In this document: positions 1 through 10,403 of the stretch, one piece after another
How positions within the stretch are numbered: position 1 is the stretch's first letter
Layout of the letters: each line of letters opens with the position of its first letter
Source: Luteibacter sp. UNC138MFCol5.1
GTDB lineage: Bacteria > Pseudomonadota > Gammaproteobacteria > Xanthomonadales > Rhodanobacteraceae
NCBI RefSeq assembly: GCF_900110505.1
Contig: NZ_FODZ01000003.1
Location: 311,975-375,974, forward strand
Direction: 5' to 3'
Length of the DNA stretch: 64,000 nt
The notes under the pieces: generated by a model
The model's input: only the letters and a program-made list of their open reading frames with translations
Databases searched by the model: none
What the model was told of the DNA's origin: nothing
Position numbers and translations under genes: made by a program

Positions 1-450
1 CGCGAAAACCGTGCACCGAGGCCGTGGATACCGGCGTACGCCGGTATGACGGTGAGGGATGCCGTGACGTTCCGCTTGTGCCGCCATGACGTAGCGGGTG
101 CCGCAACTATCCGGCTCGTCACCCCGGCGCACGCCGGCGTCCACGGCGAGACGATCGGTTGTCGCGGTGACGTTTCCGGCGTGTGGCCCACCGCGAAAAC
201 CGTGCACCGAGGCCGTGGATACTGGCGTGCGCCGGTATGACGGTGAGGGGTGCCGCGACGTTCCGCTTGTGCCGGCATGACGTAGCGGGTGCCGCAACTC
301 TCCGGCTCGTCACCCCGGCGCACGCCGGGGTCCACGGCGAGACGATCGGTTGTCGCGGTGACGTTTCCGGCGTGTGGCATGTCGCGAAAACCGCGAACCG
401 AGGCCGTGGATACCGGCGTGCGCCGGTACGACGGTGTGGGTGCTGGGACT
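1..450. repeat. 191-bp tandem repeat array built from inverted 30-bp intergenic repeat units
   Basis: Two near-identical 191-bp copies (1-191 and 192-382) and the start of a third (383 to about 450) lie in tandem; the first may continue left of the window. Each copy holds two inverted versions of one short unit: CCGTGGATACCGGCG with its continuation near 22-51, and CACCCCGGCGCACGCCGG near 121-138. Read on the minus strand this unit gives the spurious peptide 'PAHAGIHG' common in Xanthomonadales intergenic repeats. I see no credible gene in this stretch. Confidence 0.85.
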
Positions 451-482
451 CTCGCGCTTGCGGTTTCGGCGAGGATGAAACG

Positions 483-513
483 AAAAGGGGGCGCCTCGCG
501 GCGCCCCCTTTTT
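483..513 (-). terminator. Rho-independent terminator after nuoN
   Basis: A perfect 9-bp GC stem (487-495 with 500-508) closes a 4-nt TCGC loop. It is flanked by AAAA (483-486) and TTTTT (509-513), so it can stop transcription in either direction. It lies about 20 bp past the nuoN stop and ends the 14-gene nuo operon. Confidence 0.85.
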
Positions 514-530
514 CGACATTGGCGGATCGA

Positions 531-1991
531 TCAGCCGCCGAACGCGCGCTGGCACCAGGCCAGGAGCGGTGCCCACGTGAAGCCGAGGATCAGCAGCGCG
601 AGGGCGTTGATCGACAGCACCCAGCGGGCCGGAGCATCGGCGGTGGCGCGGACGTCGGTGCCTTCGGCCGGCGCGTCGAAGTACATGACCTTGACCACGC
701 GCAGGTAGTAGTAGAGACCGATGATGGCCGCGACGGCGCCGACGATGGCGAGCCACAACATGCCCGCGTCGACGGCGGCCTTGAGGACCAGCAGCTTGCC
801 GAAGAAGCCGAACAGCGGCGGCACGCCGGCGAGCGAGAACATCACCAGCAGCATCATGAAGGCGAACCACGGCGAACGCTGGTTCAGGCCACGCAGATCG
901 TCGATCTCCTCGCACTCGAAGCCCGAGCGCGAGAGCACGAGGATCATGCCGAACGCGGCGGCGCTGGTCAGCGCGTAGCTCACGGCGTAGAACATCGCGG
1001 CCGAATAGCCCTCCGGACCGGCGTTCACCAGGCCGAGCAGGAGGTAACCCATGTGCGAGATGGTCGAATAAGCCAGCAGGCGCTTCAGGTTGGTCTGCAC
1101 GATGGCGACGAGGTTACCGATCGCGAGCGACAGGACCGCGAGCACGGCCAGCATCAGCTGCCACTGCGGCGCGAGACCCGACGTGCCGCCGGCGATGTCG
1201 CCCATGCCGGTCGACAGCAGGCGGTAGGCCATGCCGAACGCGGCCAGCTTCTGCGCCGAACCGATGAACACGGTGACGGCGGTCGGCGAGCCCTGGTAGA
1301 CGTCCGGGATCCACATGTGGAACGGGGCCGCGCCGAGCTTGAAGCCGATGCCGACGATCATGAAGACCAGGCCGAACAGCAGCAGCGTCTTCCACTCGGC
1401 GCCAACGATCGCGGCGTGGATCGCGTGCAGATCGAGGCTGTGGGTGGCGCCATACACCATCGACATGCCGTACAGCAGCATGCCCGAGGCGAGCGCGCCC
1501 AGAACGAAGTACTTGATCGCCGCTTCGGACGACAGGCGCGAATCGCGGTTGAGCGCGACCAGGGCGTACGACGACAGCGTCAGGAGTTCGAGGCCCAGGT
1601 AGACGGTGACCAGGCTACCGGCGGACACCAGGAACATGATGCCGACGGTGGCGAAGATCGTCAGCGTGTAGAACTCGCCGAACGGGATCGCCCGCTCCTT
1701 CAGGTACGGACGCGCGTAGACGAAGATCACCGCGGTGATCAGCAGCGAGAACAGCTTCAGCACCTCCGCGACACCGTCGCGGACGAACATGCCGCTGAAC
1801 GCGGTGACCGGCGTCGTCGGCGACCCGCTGACGACCAGATACGCGCCGACCAGCAGCACGAGGATGGAGAGCCAGTGAACCGTGCCCTTCTGGCCCGGCT
1901 TGAGGTACGCATCCAGCAGGAGCAGCACGCAGGCCGCGACCACGAGGTAGACCTCGGGGAGCAGGATCAGGATGTCGTTGATACTCGGCAT
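531..1991 (-). CDS. nuoN: NADH-quinone oxidoreductase subunit N
   Basis: This is one of the three antiporter-like, proton-pumping membrane subunits of respiratory complex I. The 486-residue protein has the expected length and is almost wholly hydrophobic, in keeping with the family's 14 transmembrane helices. The charged residues of the proton path are present: Glu135 in LGLELL, Lys160, Lys218 in the broken helix before AAPFHMW, and Lys248. They match the essential positions known from the E. coli protein. It is the last gene of the operon, 12 bp after nuoM, and is followed by a strong terminator. The start is an ATG at 1991. Confidence 0.98.
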   Translation of the reverse strand: MPSINDILILLPEVYLVVAACVLLLLDAYLKPGQKGTVHWLSILVLLVGAYLVVSGSPTTPVTAFSGMFVRDGVAEVLKLFSLLITAVIFVYARPYLKERAIPFGEFYTLTIFATVGIMFLVSAGSLVTVYLGLELLTLSSYALVALNRDSRLSSEAAIKYFVLGALASGMLLYGMSMVYGATHSLDLHAIHAAIVGAEWKTLLLFGLVFMIVGIGFKLGAAPFHMWIPDVYQGSPTAVTVFIGSAQKLAAFGMAYRLLSTGMGDIAGGTSGLAPQWQLMLAVLAVLSLAIGNLVAIVQTNLKRLLAYSTISHMGYLLLGLVNAGPEGYSAAMFYAVSYALTSAAAFGMILVLSRSGFECEEIDDLRGLNQRSPWFAFMMLLVMFSLAGVPPLFGFFGKLLVLKAAVDAGMLWLAIVGAVAAIIGLYYYLRVVKVMYFDAPAEGTDVRATADAPARWVLSINALALLILGFTWAPLLAWCQRAFGG

Positions 1992-2003
1992 GATTATTCC
2001 CGA

Positions 2004-3515
2004 TCAGACTTTGGTGATGGCCAGCTGCTCGACGATACGAGCGACCGAGGCGTCCATCAGGTGGACCAGCGGTTCGGGCCAGATGCCGAAGAGCAGCACG
2101 CCCGCGGCGAACGCGCTCAGCATGAAGATCTCGCGACCGTTGACGTCCTTCAGTTCCGCCACATGCTTGTTGGTGATGTCGCCCCAGAGGACGCGCTTCA
2201 CCATCCACAGCGTGTACGCGGCGCCGATGATCAGCGTGAAAGCGGCGAACAGCGCGATCCACGGATTGGCACTGAAGGCGGCCAGGATGACCATGAACTC
2301 GCCGACGAAGCCGCTCGTACCCGGCAGACCGCTGTTGGCCATGGCGAACAGGACGTAGAACGGGGCGAAGACCGGCATCACGTTGATGACGCCGCCGTAG
2401 TCCTTGATCTGGCGCGAATGCAGGCGGTCGTAGAGCACGCCGATGCAGCTGAACATCGCGCCGGAGATGAAGCCGTGCGAGATCATCTGGACCATCGCAC
2501 CCTGCATGCCGAGACGCGCGGCATCCGGATCGTTGGTCTCACGGACCAGCAGGAAGCCCATGAAGATGCCCAGGGTGACGAAACCCATGTGCGCGATGGA
2601 CGAGTACGCCACCAGCTTCTTCATGTCCTGCTGCACGAGCGCGATGTAGCCGATGTAGCAGACGGCGATCAGGCTGAGCACGATGATCAGCCACGCGAAC
2701 TCGTGCGAGGCGTCCGGCGTGATCGGCAGGCTGAAGCGCAGGAAGCCGTAGCCACCGATCTTCAGCATCACGGCCGCCAGCACCACCGAACCGCCGGTCG
2801 GCGCTTCGACGTGGGCGTCGGGCAGCCAGGTGTGCACCGGCACCATCGGCACCTTGATCGCGAAGCCCAGCAGGAAGGCGAAGAACAGCCAGGTCTGCTC
2901 GGTCATCGTCAGGTGGACGTTGGCCATGTCCGACATGGCGAAGCTGCCGCCGGTCTTATGATACAGGTAGATCAGGCCGATCAGCATGAAGATCGAGCCG
3001 AAGAACGTGTAGATGAAGAACTTCAGCGTCGCGTAGACGCGGCGCGGGCCGCCCCAGATACCGATGAGGATGAACATCGGGATCAGCATCGCTTCGAAGA
3101 ACACGTAGAACAGCATCGCGTCCGTCGCGCAGAACACGCCGACCATCGCGCCTTCGAGAACCAGCATCGCGGCCATGTACTGGTGCGGCTTGTTCTGGAT
3201 GACTTCCCACGCGCCGACGATGACCAGGATCTGGACGAAGGTGGTGAGGACGATCAGGGCGACGGAGATGCCGTCGACGGCGAGCGAGTAATTGATGCCC
3301 AGCGACGGGATCCAGCTCATCGATTCCGAGAGCTGGAGCGTGCCGGTGGCGGCATCGTAGGCAGGCAGGAGGGCCAGGCTGGCGGCGAACGTGGCGACCG
3401 CGACCAGGAGCGAGATCCAGCGGGCGAGGCCTGGGCGACCGGCGCCGGCCAGCAGCACCGGGATGGCGCCGACGACCGGAAGCCAGATCAGCAGGCTGAG
3501 CAAGTGATTCGACAT
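2004..3515 (-). CDS. nuoM: NADH-quinone oxidoreductase subunit M
   Basis: This is the second antiporter-like proton-pumping subunit of complex I in the inner membrane. The 503-residue product carries the family's key acidic residue Glu141 (FFEAMLIP), Lys221 ahead of VPMVPVHTWLPDAH, and Lys252. These correspond to the proton-channel residues established for NuoM. It is hydrophobic throughout and lies between nuoL, 14 bp upstream, and nuoN in the usual operon order. Nothing is truncated or unusual. Confidence 0.98.
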   Translation of the reverse strand: MSNHLLSLLIWLPVVGAIPVLLAGAGRPGLARWISLLVAVATFAASLALLPAYDAATGTLQLSESMSWIPSLGINYSLAVDGISVALIVLTTFVQILVIVGAWEVIQNKPHQYMAAMLVLEGAMVGVFCATDAMLFYVFFEAMLIPMFILIGIWGGPRRVYATLKFFIYTFFGSIFMLIGLIYLYHKTGGSFAMSDMANVHLTMTEQTWLFFAFLLGFAIKVPMVPVHTWLPDAHVEAPTGGSVVLAAVMLKIGGYGFLRFSLPITPDASHEFAWLIIVLSLIAVCYIGYIALVQQDMKKLVAYSSIAHMGFVTLGIFMGFLLVRETNDPDAARLGMQGAMVQMISHGFISGAMFSCIGVLYDRLHSRQIKDYGGVINVMPVFAPFYVLFAMANSGLPGTSGFVGEFMVILAAFSANPWIALFAAFTLIIGAAYTLWMVKRVLWGDITNKHVAELKDVNGREIFMLSAFAAGVLLFGIWPEPLVHLMDASVARIVEQLAITKV

Positions 3516-3529
3516 AGAGCTCGTTTCCC

Positions 3530-5584
3530 TTATTGCCCGATCAGCCAGTACCCGCCGAGAAGCAGGATGAGGCCGAGGATCATGGCGAAGGCGTAGTGGA
3601 AGAGGAATCCGGATTGCAGGCGGCGGGTGCCGCTCGCGATGCGCTGCACCAGGCCGGCCGAGCCGTTCACGATGGCACCGTCGATGATGGCGGCGTCGCC
3701 CACCTTCGAGAGGCCTTCGCCGAGCTTCACGCCACCCTTCGCGAACACCGCGAAGTAGAGTTCATCGATCCAGTACTTGTGGTTCAGCACCTCGTACACC
3801 GGCTTCAGCGCGCTCTTCGCCTTGTCGGCGACGGTCGGGTTGAAAAGGTACACGTAGGTCGCCACCGCGAAGCCGGCGAACGCCAGCCAGAACGGCGCGG
3901 CCGTGAAACCGTGGAGGCCCATGCCGAAGGCGCCGTGGAACTCGTGCGCGAGTTCGCCCAGGACGTTGTTCGCCTCGTCGACGTGGATCGCCTTGCCGAA
4001 CCAGTCGCCGAAGAGCATCGGGCCGACGGTGAAGAAGCCGATGAGGATCGACGGGATGGCCAGCAGCACCAGCGGCACCGTGACGACCCAGGGCGATTCG
4101 TGCGGCGCGTGCTCGAGGACGCCCGGCGTGTAATGGCCATGGTCGTCGTGCGCGTCGTCGTGATGGTCCGCATGGGCGTCGTGGCCGTGGCCGTGCGCCT
4201 TGTGCTCCACCGTGAAGCGCTCCTTGCCATGGAAGGTCATGTAGAGCAGGCGGAAGCTGTACAGCGAAGTGACGAACACACCCGCCAGCACGCAGAAGTA
4301 TGCGTAGTTCGCGCCCCAGCGGTGCGACTCGCCGACGGCCTCGATGATGGCGTCCTTCGAGTAGAAGCCCGAGAAGAACGGCGTGCCGGCGAGGGCCAGC
4401 GAGCCGATCCACATCGTGATCCACGTGACCGGCATGTACTTGCGCAGGCCGCCCATGTAGCGCATGTCCTGCTCGTGGTGCATGCCGATGATGACCGAAC
4501 CCGCGCCGAGGAACAGCAGCGCCTTGAAGAAGGCGTGGGTCATCAGGTGGAACACGGCCCCGCTATAGGCGGACACGCCCAGCGCGACGGTCATGTAGCC
4601 CAGCTGCGAAAGCGTGGAGTACGCGATCACGCGCTTGATGTCGTTCTGCACGATGCCGATGAGGCCTGTGAACAGGGCGGTCGTGGAACCGATAACGAGG
4701 ATGAACGAGAGCGCGCCCTCGGTCAGCTCGAAGATCGGCGACATGCGCGCGACCATGAAGATGCCCGCGGTCACCATCGTGGCGGCATGGATCAGCGCCG
4801 AGATGGGGGTCGGGCCTTCCATGGAGTCCGGCAGCCACACGTGCAGTGGGACCTGGGCGGATTTGCCCATGGCGCCGATGAACAGCAGGATGCCGATCAC
4901 GGTGGCGGCATCCCACGCGTGGTTCTGCGTGATCTGCAGCGTCTTGCCGACCAGCGTCGGCGCCGCGTCGAACGCGGTCTGGTAGTCGAGCGTCTTCAGG
5001 AAGAAGAGGATCGCGGCGATGCCGAGCAGGAAGCCGAAGTCGCCGACGCGGTTGACCAGGAACGCCTTGAGGTTCGCGAAGATCGCCGTCGGGCGCTTGT
5101 ACCAGAAGCCGATCAGCAGGTACGACACCAGGCCCACCGCTTCCCAGCCGAAGAACAGCTGCATGAAGTTGTTGCTCATGACGAGCATCAGCATCGAGAA
5201 GGTGAACAGGGAGATGTAGCTGAAGAAACGCTGGTAGCCCGGGTCGTCCGACATGTAGCCGATGGTGTACAGGTGCACCAGCAGCGACACGAAGGTGACC
5301 ACCACCATCATCATGGCGGTGAGGCGATCGACCATGAAGCCGACCGACGCGTGGAAGTTGCCGATCTCGAACCAGGTGTAGACGTCCTGGTTGAAGTTCT
5401 GCGCGCCGCCCCAGACGAGCTGGTAGAGCACGTGGAACGACAGGCCGCAGGCGATGGCGACACCGAGGATGGTCGCGGTGTGCGCCCCTGCCCGGCCGAT
5501 CAGCTTGCCGAAGAGGCCGGCCAGGATCGAGCCCACCAGCGGTGCGAGCGCGATCGTCAGCAGGATTGAAAGCGAGAGACTCAT
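3530..5584 (-). CDS. nuoL: NADH-quinone oxidoreductase subunit L, with a His/Asp-rich loop
   Basis: This is the largest antiporter-like subunit of complex I; its C-terminal lateral helix clamps the other pumping subunits. The 684-residue protein has Glu148 in FFGWEAVGLVSY and Lys241 before SAQVPLHVWLPD, the expected proton-path residues. Around residues 461-485, after the core helices, is a hydrophilic stretch with about ten histidines and several aspartates (HGHGHDAHADHHDDAHDDHG). NuoL is known to vary in this loop, and the composition suggests metal binding, which is untested. The gene ends 14 bp before nuoM. Confidence 0.98.
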   Translation of the reverse strand: MSLSLSILLTIALAPLVGSILAGLFGKLIGRAGAHTATILGVAIACGLSFHVLYQLVWGGAQNFNQDVYTWFEIGNFHASVGFMVDRLTAMMMVVVTFVSLLVHLYTIGYMSDDPGYQRFFSYISLFTFSMLMLVMSNNFMQLFFGWEAVGLVSYLLIGFWYKRPTAIFANLKAFLVNRVGDFGFLLGIAAILFFLKTLDYQTAFDAAPTLVGKTLQITQNHAWDAATVIGILLFIGAMGKSAQVPLHVWLPDSMEGPTPISALIHAATMVTAGIFMVARMSPIFELTEGALSFILVIGSTTALFTGLIGIVQNDIKRVIAYSTLSQLGYMTVALGVSAYSGAVFHLMTHAFFKALLFLGAGSVIIGMHHEQDMRYMGGLRKYMPVTWITMWIGSLALAGTPFFSGFYSKDAIIEAVGESHRWGANYAYFCVLAGVFVTSLYSFRLLYMTFHGKERFTVEHKAHGHGHDAHADHHDDAHDDHGHYTPGVLEHAPHESPWVVTVPLVLLAIPSILIGFFTVGPMLFGDWFGKAIHVDEANNVLGELAHEFHGAFGMGLHGFTAAPFWLAFAGFAVATYVYLFNPTVADKAKSALKPVYEVLNHKYWIDELYFAVFAKGGVKLGEGLSKVGDAAIIDGAIVNGSAGLVQRIASGTRRLQSGFLFHYAFAMILGLILLLGGYWLIGQ

Positions 5585-5588
5585 CGGA

Positions 5589-5894
5589 TCAACCCTTCAT
5601 GCTGTCGATTTCGGCGACGTTGATCGTGCTGCGATTGCGGAACAGCAGGACCAGGATCGCCAGGCCGATGGCGGATTCCGCCGCGGCCACGGTGAGGATG
5701 AAGAACACGAAGACCTGGCCGCCGACGTCGCCGAAGAAGCGCGAGAAGGCCACGAAGTTGGTGTTCACCGCCAGGAGCATCAGCTCGATCGCCATCAGCA
5801 GCACGATCACGTTCTTGCGGTTGATGAAGAGTCCGGCGACCGCGATACAGAAGAGGATCGCGCCGAGGACGATGTAATGGGAAAGCGTGATCAC
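5589..5894 (-). CDS. nuoK: NADH-quinone oxidoreductase subunit K
   Basis: This small three-helix membrane subunit of complex I is related to MrpC and helps couple quinone reduction to proton movement. The protein is 101 residues, the normal size. It has the two intramembrane glutamates Glu37 (MAIELM) and Glu73 (AAAESAIG), which match the essential residues of the E. coli protein. Its start overlaps the nuoJ stop by 4 bp, consistent with translational coupling, and nuoL begins 4 bp after its stop. Confidence 0.98.
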   Translation of the reverse strand: MITLSHYIVLGAILFCIAVAGLFINRKNVIVLLMAIELMLLAVNTNFVAFSRFFGDVGGQVFVFFILTVAAAESAIGLAILVLLFRNRSTINVAEIDSMKG

Positions 5895-6544
5895 GGGGCA
5901 TTCTCCTGCGGGGGCGCGACGACCGGGGCCGGCGAGACCGAGGCCGGCTGTTCGACCGGGACCTTCACGACGCGGACGCGGTCGGTGGCCTGGACCACGA
6001 CCTGCTGCGACGCCGACTGATGACGGACGCCAAGGCGCTGGCGTAGCGTCAGGGCAACGGCGGCGACGATGCCCACGGTGAGGATCAGCGCGGCGATCTC
6101 GAACGGCAGCAGGAACTCGGTGTACAGCGCCTTGCCGAGCCAGGCCACGTTGGACTCGCCCGCCGGATTGGGGCCCAGCGTGTGGGCATGCATCGACTTA
6201 ACACCGATCATCGCCAGCATCTCGACCAGCATGACCACGGCCACGACGATGCCGACCGGCAGGTAGCGGATGAAGCCCTCGCGGACGACCTCCTGCTTGA
6301 TGTCGAGCATCATGACCACGAACAGGAACAGCACCATCACGGCGCCCACGTAGACGACCACGAGGGCGATGGCGAGGAACTCGGCTTCGGCCAGCAGCCA
6401 GACGCAGGCCATGCTGAAGAAGGTCAGCACCAGCGAGAGCACGGCGTGGACCGAGTTCTTCACGGCAATGACCATCAGGGCGCCGATGACGGCCACCCCA
6501 CCGAAAAGGTAGAAACAGATGAGTTGGAGCAGATCGGTATTCAT
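5891..6544 (-). CDS. nuoJ: NADH-quinone oxidoreductase subunit J
   Basis: This membrane subunit of complex I contributes to the E-channel near the quinone site. I place the start at the ATG at 6544 (MNTDLLQ), giving 217 residues. The frame stays open to 6622, but the extra part is hydrophilic, overlaps nuoI and looks unlike the family. Five hydrophobic helices fill residues 1-165. A Val/Pro/Ala-rich hydrophilic tail follows, which is typical of proteobacterial NuoJ. The 3' end overlaps nuoK by 4 bp. Confidence 0.96.
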   Translation of the reverse strand: MNTDLLQLICFYLFGGVAVIGALMVIAVKNSVHAVLSLVLTFFSMACVWLLAEAEFLAIALVVVYVGAVMVLFLFVVMMLDIKQEVVREGFIRYLPVGIVVAVVMLVEMLAMIGVKSMHAHTLGPNPAGESNVAWLGKALYTEFLLPFEIAALILTVGIVAAVALTLRQRLGVRHQSASQQVVVQATDRVRVVKVPVEQPASVSPAPVVAPPQENAP

Positions 6545-6563
6545 CGCGTAGGTCTCCGTGCGC

Positions 6564-7055
6564 TCAGCGGTAAGCCGCGTCTTGCGCGCGGGCGGCGGCG
6601 ATGTCCTGCTCGAAGCGGTCACCGATGGCCAGCAGCTGGGCCTTGGTCACCACGTTCTCGCCACGGTGCTCGAAGTGGTACTCGTGCACGTGCGTCTCGA
6701 CGATCGAGTCGACCGGGCAGCTCTCTTCGCAGAAACCGCAGAAGATGCACTTGAACAGGTCGATGTCGTAACGCGTCGTGCGGCGCTGGCCGTCTTCCGG
6801 GCGCGGCGCCGAGTCGATGGTGATCGCCAGCGCGGGGCACACGGCCTCGCACAGCTTGCACGCGATGCAGCGTTCTTCACCGTTGGCGTAACGGCGAAGG
6901 GCATGCAGGCCACGGAAGCGGTTCGACTTCGGGATGTGCTCGAAGGGATAACGCATCGTGTACTTGGGGCTGAACATGTAGCGCATGGTCAGGCCCATGC
7001 CCTTGAACAGCTCGAGCAGCAGCAGGCTCTTGAAATAATGGGTTACGCGGGACAT
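6564..7055 (-). CDS. nuoI: NADH-quinone oxidoreductase subunit I (two [4Fe-4S] clusters)
   Basis: This is the peripheral-arm subunit that carries clusters N6a and N6b and passes electrons from NuoG to NuoB. The 163-residue protein has two ferredoxin-type motifs: Cys63, Cys66, Cys69 and Cys73 ([12 protein letters not shown]), and Cys103, Cys106, Cys109 and Cys113 ([12 protein letters not shown]). The amphipathic N-terminus fits membrane association next to NuoH. It starts with ATG 6 bp after nuoH, and nuoJ follows 19 bp after its stop. Confidence 0.98.
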   Translation of the reverse strand: MSRVTHYFKSLLLLELFKGMGLTMRYMFSPKYTMRYPFEHIPKSNRFRGLHALRRYANGEERCIACKLCEAVCPALAITIDSAPRPEDGQRRTTRYDIDLFKCIFCGFCEESCPVDSIVETHVHEYHFEHRGENVVTKAQLLAIGDRFEQDIAAARAQDAAYR

Positions 7056-7061
7056 GGCTCT

Positions 7062-8084
7062 TTAGGCTCCCGTGCCGATGTGGACCCAGCCGAAATACTT
7101 CATGCAGCCGGCGACGAGGACCCAGACGATGGTGATGGGGATGAAGACCTTCCAGCCGAGACGCATGATCTGGTCGTAGCGGTAGCGCGGGAAGCTCGCG
7201 CGGAACCACAGGAACAGGAAGGCGAAGACGAAGACCTTGGCGAAGAGCCACAGGAAGCTGGCGTGGCCGAGGACGCCCCACGACTCGGGGAACGGCGAGA
7301 GCCAGCCGCCGACGAACAGGATCGAGGCGAGGAAGCTCACGAGGATCATGTTGGCGTATTCGGCCAGGAAGAACAGCGCGAACGGCGAGCCGGAGTACTC
7401 CACGTGGAAACCGGCGACGATTTCCGATTCGCCTTCCGCGACGTCGAACGGCGCGCGGTTGGTTTCGGCCACGCCGGACACGAAGTAGATGACGAAGACC
7501 GGCAGCAGCGGGATCCAGTACCAGCTGAGCGCCCCGCCCGCCTGGGCGTCGACGATGGCCGTCAGGTTCAGGCTGCCCGTCAGCACCAGCACGCAGACGA
7601 TGGACATGCCCATCGCCAGCTCGTACGAGATCACCTGCGCCGCGGCGCGCATGGCGCCGAGCATGGCGTAACGCGAGTTGGACGCCCAGCCGGCCAGGAT
7701 GATGCCGTAGACGCCCATCGAGGTCATGGCCAGCAGGTAGAGCACGCCGGCGTTGACGTTGGCGAGCACCACGCCCGGGCTGAAGGGCACCACGGCCCAC
7801 GCGCACAGTGCCGGCACCAGGGCCAGCATCGGCGCCAGGTAGTACAGGAACTTGTTCGCGTTGGTCGGGAGGACCACTTCCTTCAGCAGCAGCTTGACGA
7901 CGTCCGCGAAGGCCTGCAGCAGGCCGGCGGGGCCGACCTTGTTGGGCCCCATGCGCACGTGCATCCAGCCCAGCACCTTGCGTTCCCACCAGACGTAGAG
8001 TGCGACGCCGATGACCAGCGGCAGCACGATCGCCAGGATGAAGAGCACCGGCAGCAAGAGGTGGTCGAAGAGTTGATCGGCCAT
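7062..8084 (-). CDS. nuoH: NADH-quinone oxidoreductase subunit H
   Basis: This membrane subunit forms the quinone-binding chamber at the junction between the peripheral and membrane arms of complex I. The 340-residue protein is largely hydrophobic (about eight helices). It keeps the conserved loop sequence [18 protein letters not shown] near residues 41-58 and the acidic cytoplasmic loop [22 protein letters not shown]. Both are hallmarks of the family. It sits 3 bp after nuoG and 6 bp before nuoI. Confidence 0.98.
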   Translation of the reverse strand: MADQLFDHLLLPVLFILAIVLPLVIGVALYVWWERKVLGWMHVRMGPNKVGPAGLLQAFADVVKLLLKEVVLPTNANKFLYYLAPMLALVPALCAWAVVPFSPGVVLANVNAGVLYLLAMTSMGVYGIILAGWASNSRYAMLGAMRAAAQVISYELAMGMSIVCVLVLTGSLNLTAIVDAQAGGALSWYWIPLLPVFVIYFVSGVAETNRAPFDVAEGESEIVAGFHVEYSGSPFALFFLAEYANMILVSFLASILFVGGWLSPFPESWGVLGHASFLWLFAKVFVFAFLFLWFRASFPRYRYDQIMRLGWKVFIPITIVWVLVAGCMKYFGWVHIGTGA

Positions 8085-8087
8085 GGT

Positions 8088-10403
8088 TTACGCCTTGCTC
8101 AGGGTGATGGCCGCGCCGTACGGGGGCAGCATCGCGGTTTCGGAATGCGCGGCCTCGATCCACGCGGCGCCGTTGGGCACCGCGGCATCGATCGCCACCG
8201 GCAGGACGGCGTCGCCGATGCGGGCGTTGCCACCGGCGGCGAGGCCGAGCGTGGCAGCGTCGTCCGCGTTGATGCGGATGGCGGCCGGACGGTTCAGCGG
8301 ATGCGCGTTGAGCGCGCCGGCACGACGCAGCACCGCGTCGCCGCGGTAGATCGGCGTGGTGGCCAGGCGCGAGAACGTCACGCCGGACGCACGCGTCGCC
8401 AGCTGCGCGCGAGCCTCGGAAGCGCGCTCCGTGAGGCCCTCGCGCAGGCCCGCGAGGTCGTCGAACTCGAAGCCCGGCAGACCCAGCGAACCGCCCAGCG
8501 CACGCAGCACCTTCCAGCCCGCGCGTGCCTCGCCCGGCGCCTTCGCGCCGGCCACGACGGCCTGCGCGTTGCCTTCGACGTTGACCAGCGTGCCGTCGAT
8601 TTCCGGGGTGAGGCCGATCGGCAGGATGACGTCCGCGGAGTCCTTCAGCGCGTCGCTCGCATAGGCGGCAAACGCGACGACGGTCTGCGCGGAGTGCATC
8701 GCCTGCTGCGCGAGCGCGCCGTCGGCGAAGTCGTGCGGCGGCTCCACGTTGTAGAGGATGTAGCCCTTGCGCGGCTGCGCCAGCATGGCGCGCGCGTCGA
8801 GACCGCCCGCCGTCGGCAGCACGCCGACCGAGGCGAGACCGAGCGCGTTGGCCCCGACCGGGATCTCGTTGAACGCCGCGCCGGCGGCCTGCGCGATGAA
8901 GCGGGCGATGGCGCGCAGCCACGACGCTTCCGGATGCGTGACCGCGGCCTGGCCGAGGATCACGACCGCGCCGTCGGTCGACAGCGCCTTGAAGGCGTCG
9001 CGATGCGCGTCGGTGGTCTCGACGCCCGCGAGCGCGGCGGCGATCGACTCCGGCACGGTCGCGCCGTTCTCGCCGGCGGCCTTCGCCAGGACGAGGAGTT
9101 CGTTCACCAGCGCGTGCGGCGCGGCGACGGACTCACCGGCCAGCGGGTAGTTGAAGTTGAAGTGCGCCGGGTTGACGGCGTACACCTTCGCGCCCTTCTT
9201 CACCGCCTGACGGATGCGGTGGTTGAGGAGCGGGACCTCGTGGCGCAGGTCGGAGCCCACGAGCAGCGCGGACGTCACGGTGTCGAACGACGCGATGGTC
9301 GAGGCGAACGGCTTCGCGAACGCGTTGTCGGCGAAGTCGAGCTGACGCAGGCGATGGTCGACGTGCGCGCTGCCGAGGCCGCGCGCGAGACGGACGATGA
9401 GCTCGCCCTCCTCGTTCGAGGTGGCGCCGTGCACGAGCACGCCCAGGTCCGAACCGGCGACGCTCTTGAGCGCCTCGCGGGCGACGGACAGCGCGTCGTC
9501 CCACGTGGTGGTCGACCACTGGCCGTTGCGCTTGACCATCGGCGCCTTGACGCGATCCGCCGCGTACAGGCCCTGGTGGCTGTAGCGGTCACGGTCCGAG
9601 AGCCAGCACTCGTTGATCGTCTCGTTGTCGCGCGGCACGTTGCGCAGCACTTCACCGCGACGCGTGTGCATCCACAGGTTGGAGCCGAGCGCGTCGTGAT
9701 AACCGACGGAAGGGCGCGCGATCAGTTCCCAGGCGCGCGCCTGGAACTGGAACGGCTTGTTGGTCAGCGCGCCGACCGGGCAGACGTCGATGATGTTGCC
9801 CGACAGTTCGCTCTCGATCGTCTTGCCGATGTAGGTACCGATCTCCAGGCCCTCGCCACGGCTCATGCCACCGAGTTCGTACGTGCCGGCGATTTCGCTC
9901 GTGAAGCGGACGCAGCGCGTGCACTGGATGCAGCGCGTCATCTCGGTCGCGATCAGCGGCCCGATGTTCTCGTCGGCGACGGTGCGCTTGCGCTCGTTGT
10001 AGCGCGACACCGAACGGCCGTAACCGAGGGAGACGTCCTGCAGTTCGCACTCGCCGCCCTGGTCGCAGATCGGGCAGTCGAGCGGATGATTGATGAGCAG
10101 GAACTCCATCACGTTGCGCTGCGACTTGAGCGCCTTGTCCGAACGCGTGAAGACCTTCATGCCCTCGCCCACCGGCGTGGCGCAGGCCGGCGCGGGCTTC
10201 GGCATCTTCTCGATCTCCACCAGGCACATGCGGCAGTTGGCGGCGATCGGGAGCTTGCGGTGGTAGCAGAAGCGCGGGATGGGGATGCCGACGGCGTCCG
10301 CCGCCTGGATGATCATCGACCCCTTGGCTACCTGCACCGGAACGCCGTCGATCTCGATGTTGACGAGGTCCGGCGCGGCATTGGCTACGGGCTGCGCACT
10401 CAT
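8088..10403 (-). CDS. nuoG: NADH-quinone oxidoreductase subunit G (Fe-S, molybdopterin-like fold)
   Basis: This is the large peripheral-arm subunit that relays electrons from NuoF towards NuoI. The 771-residue protein starts with a plant-type [2Fe-2S] domain (Cys46, Cys57, Cys60, Cys74). Next comes the His/Cys cluster (His106, Cys110, Cys113, Cys119) and a [4Fe-4S] site (Cys158, Cys161, Cys164, Cys208). The remainder resembles molybdopterin oxidoreductases, a fold kept without the cofactor in complex I. It overlaps nuoF by 4 bp. Confidence 0.97.
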   Translation of the reverse strand: MSAQPVANAAPDLVNIEIDGVPVQVAKGSMIIQAADAVGIPIPRFCYHRKLPIAANCRMCLVEIEKMPKPAPACATPVGEGMKVFTRSDKALKSQRNVMEFLLINHPLDCPICDQGGECELQDVSLGYGRSVSRYNERKRTVADENIGPLIATEMTRCIQCTRCVRFTSEIAGTYELGGMSRGEGLEIGTYIGKTIESELSGNIIDVCPVGALTNKPFQFQARAWELIARPSVGYHDALGSNLWMHTRRGEVLRNVPRDNETINECWLSDRDRYSHQGLYAADRVKAPMVKRNGQWSTTTWDDALSVAREALKSVAGSDLGVLVHGATSNEEGELIVRLARGLGSAHVDHRLRQLDFADNAFAKPFASTIASFDTVTSALLVGSDLRHEVPLLNHRIRQAVKKGAKVYAVNPAHFNFNYPLAGESVAAPHALVNELLVLAKAAGENGATVPESIAAALAGVETTDAHRDAFKALSTDGAVVILGQAAVTHPEASWLRAIARFIAQAAGAAFNEIPVGANALGLASVGVLPTAGGLDARAMLAQPRKGYILYNVEPPHDFADGALAQQAMHSAQTVVAFAAYASDALKDSADVILPIGLTPEIDGTLVNVEGNAQAVVAGAKAPGEARAGWKVLRALGGSLGLPGFEFDDLAGLREGLTERASEARAQLATRASGVTFSRLATTPIYRGDAVLRRAGALNAHPLNRPAAIRINADDAATLGLAAGGNARIGDAVLPVAIDAAVPNGAAWIEAAHSETAMLPPYGAAITLSKA

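Noticed and set aside
1-450. CRISPR array
   Set aside because: The period is 191 bp with near-identical units and no short repeats separated by unique spacers of 25-40 bp.
183-3596. A 1,137-codon plus-strand open frame opposite nuoN and nuoM
   Set aside because: It is antisense to intact complex I genes, its composition (Arg, His, Gln, Asp) is that of an empty GC-rich frame, and it runs through the repeat array.
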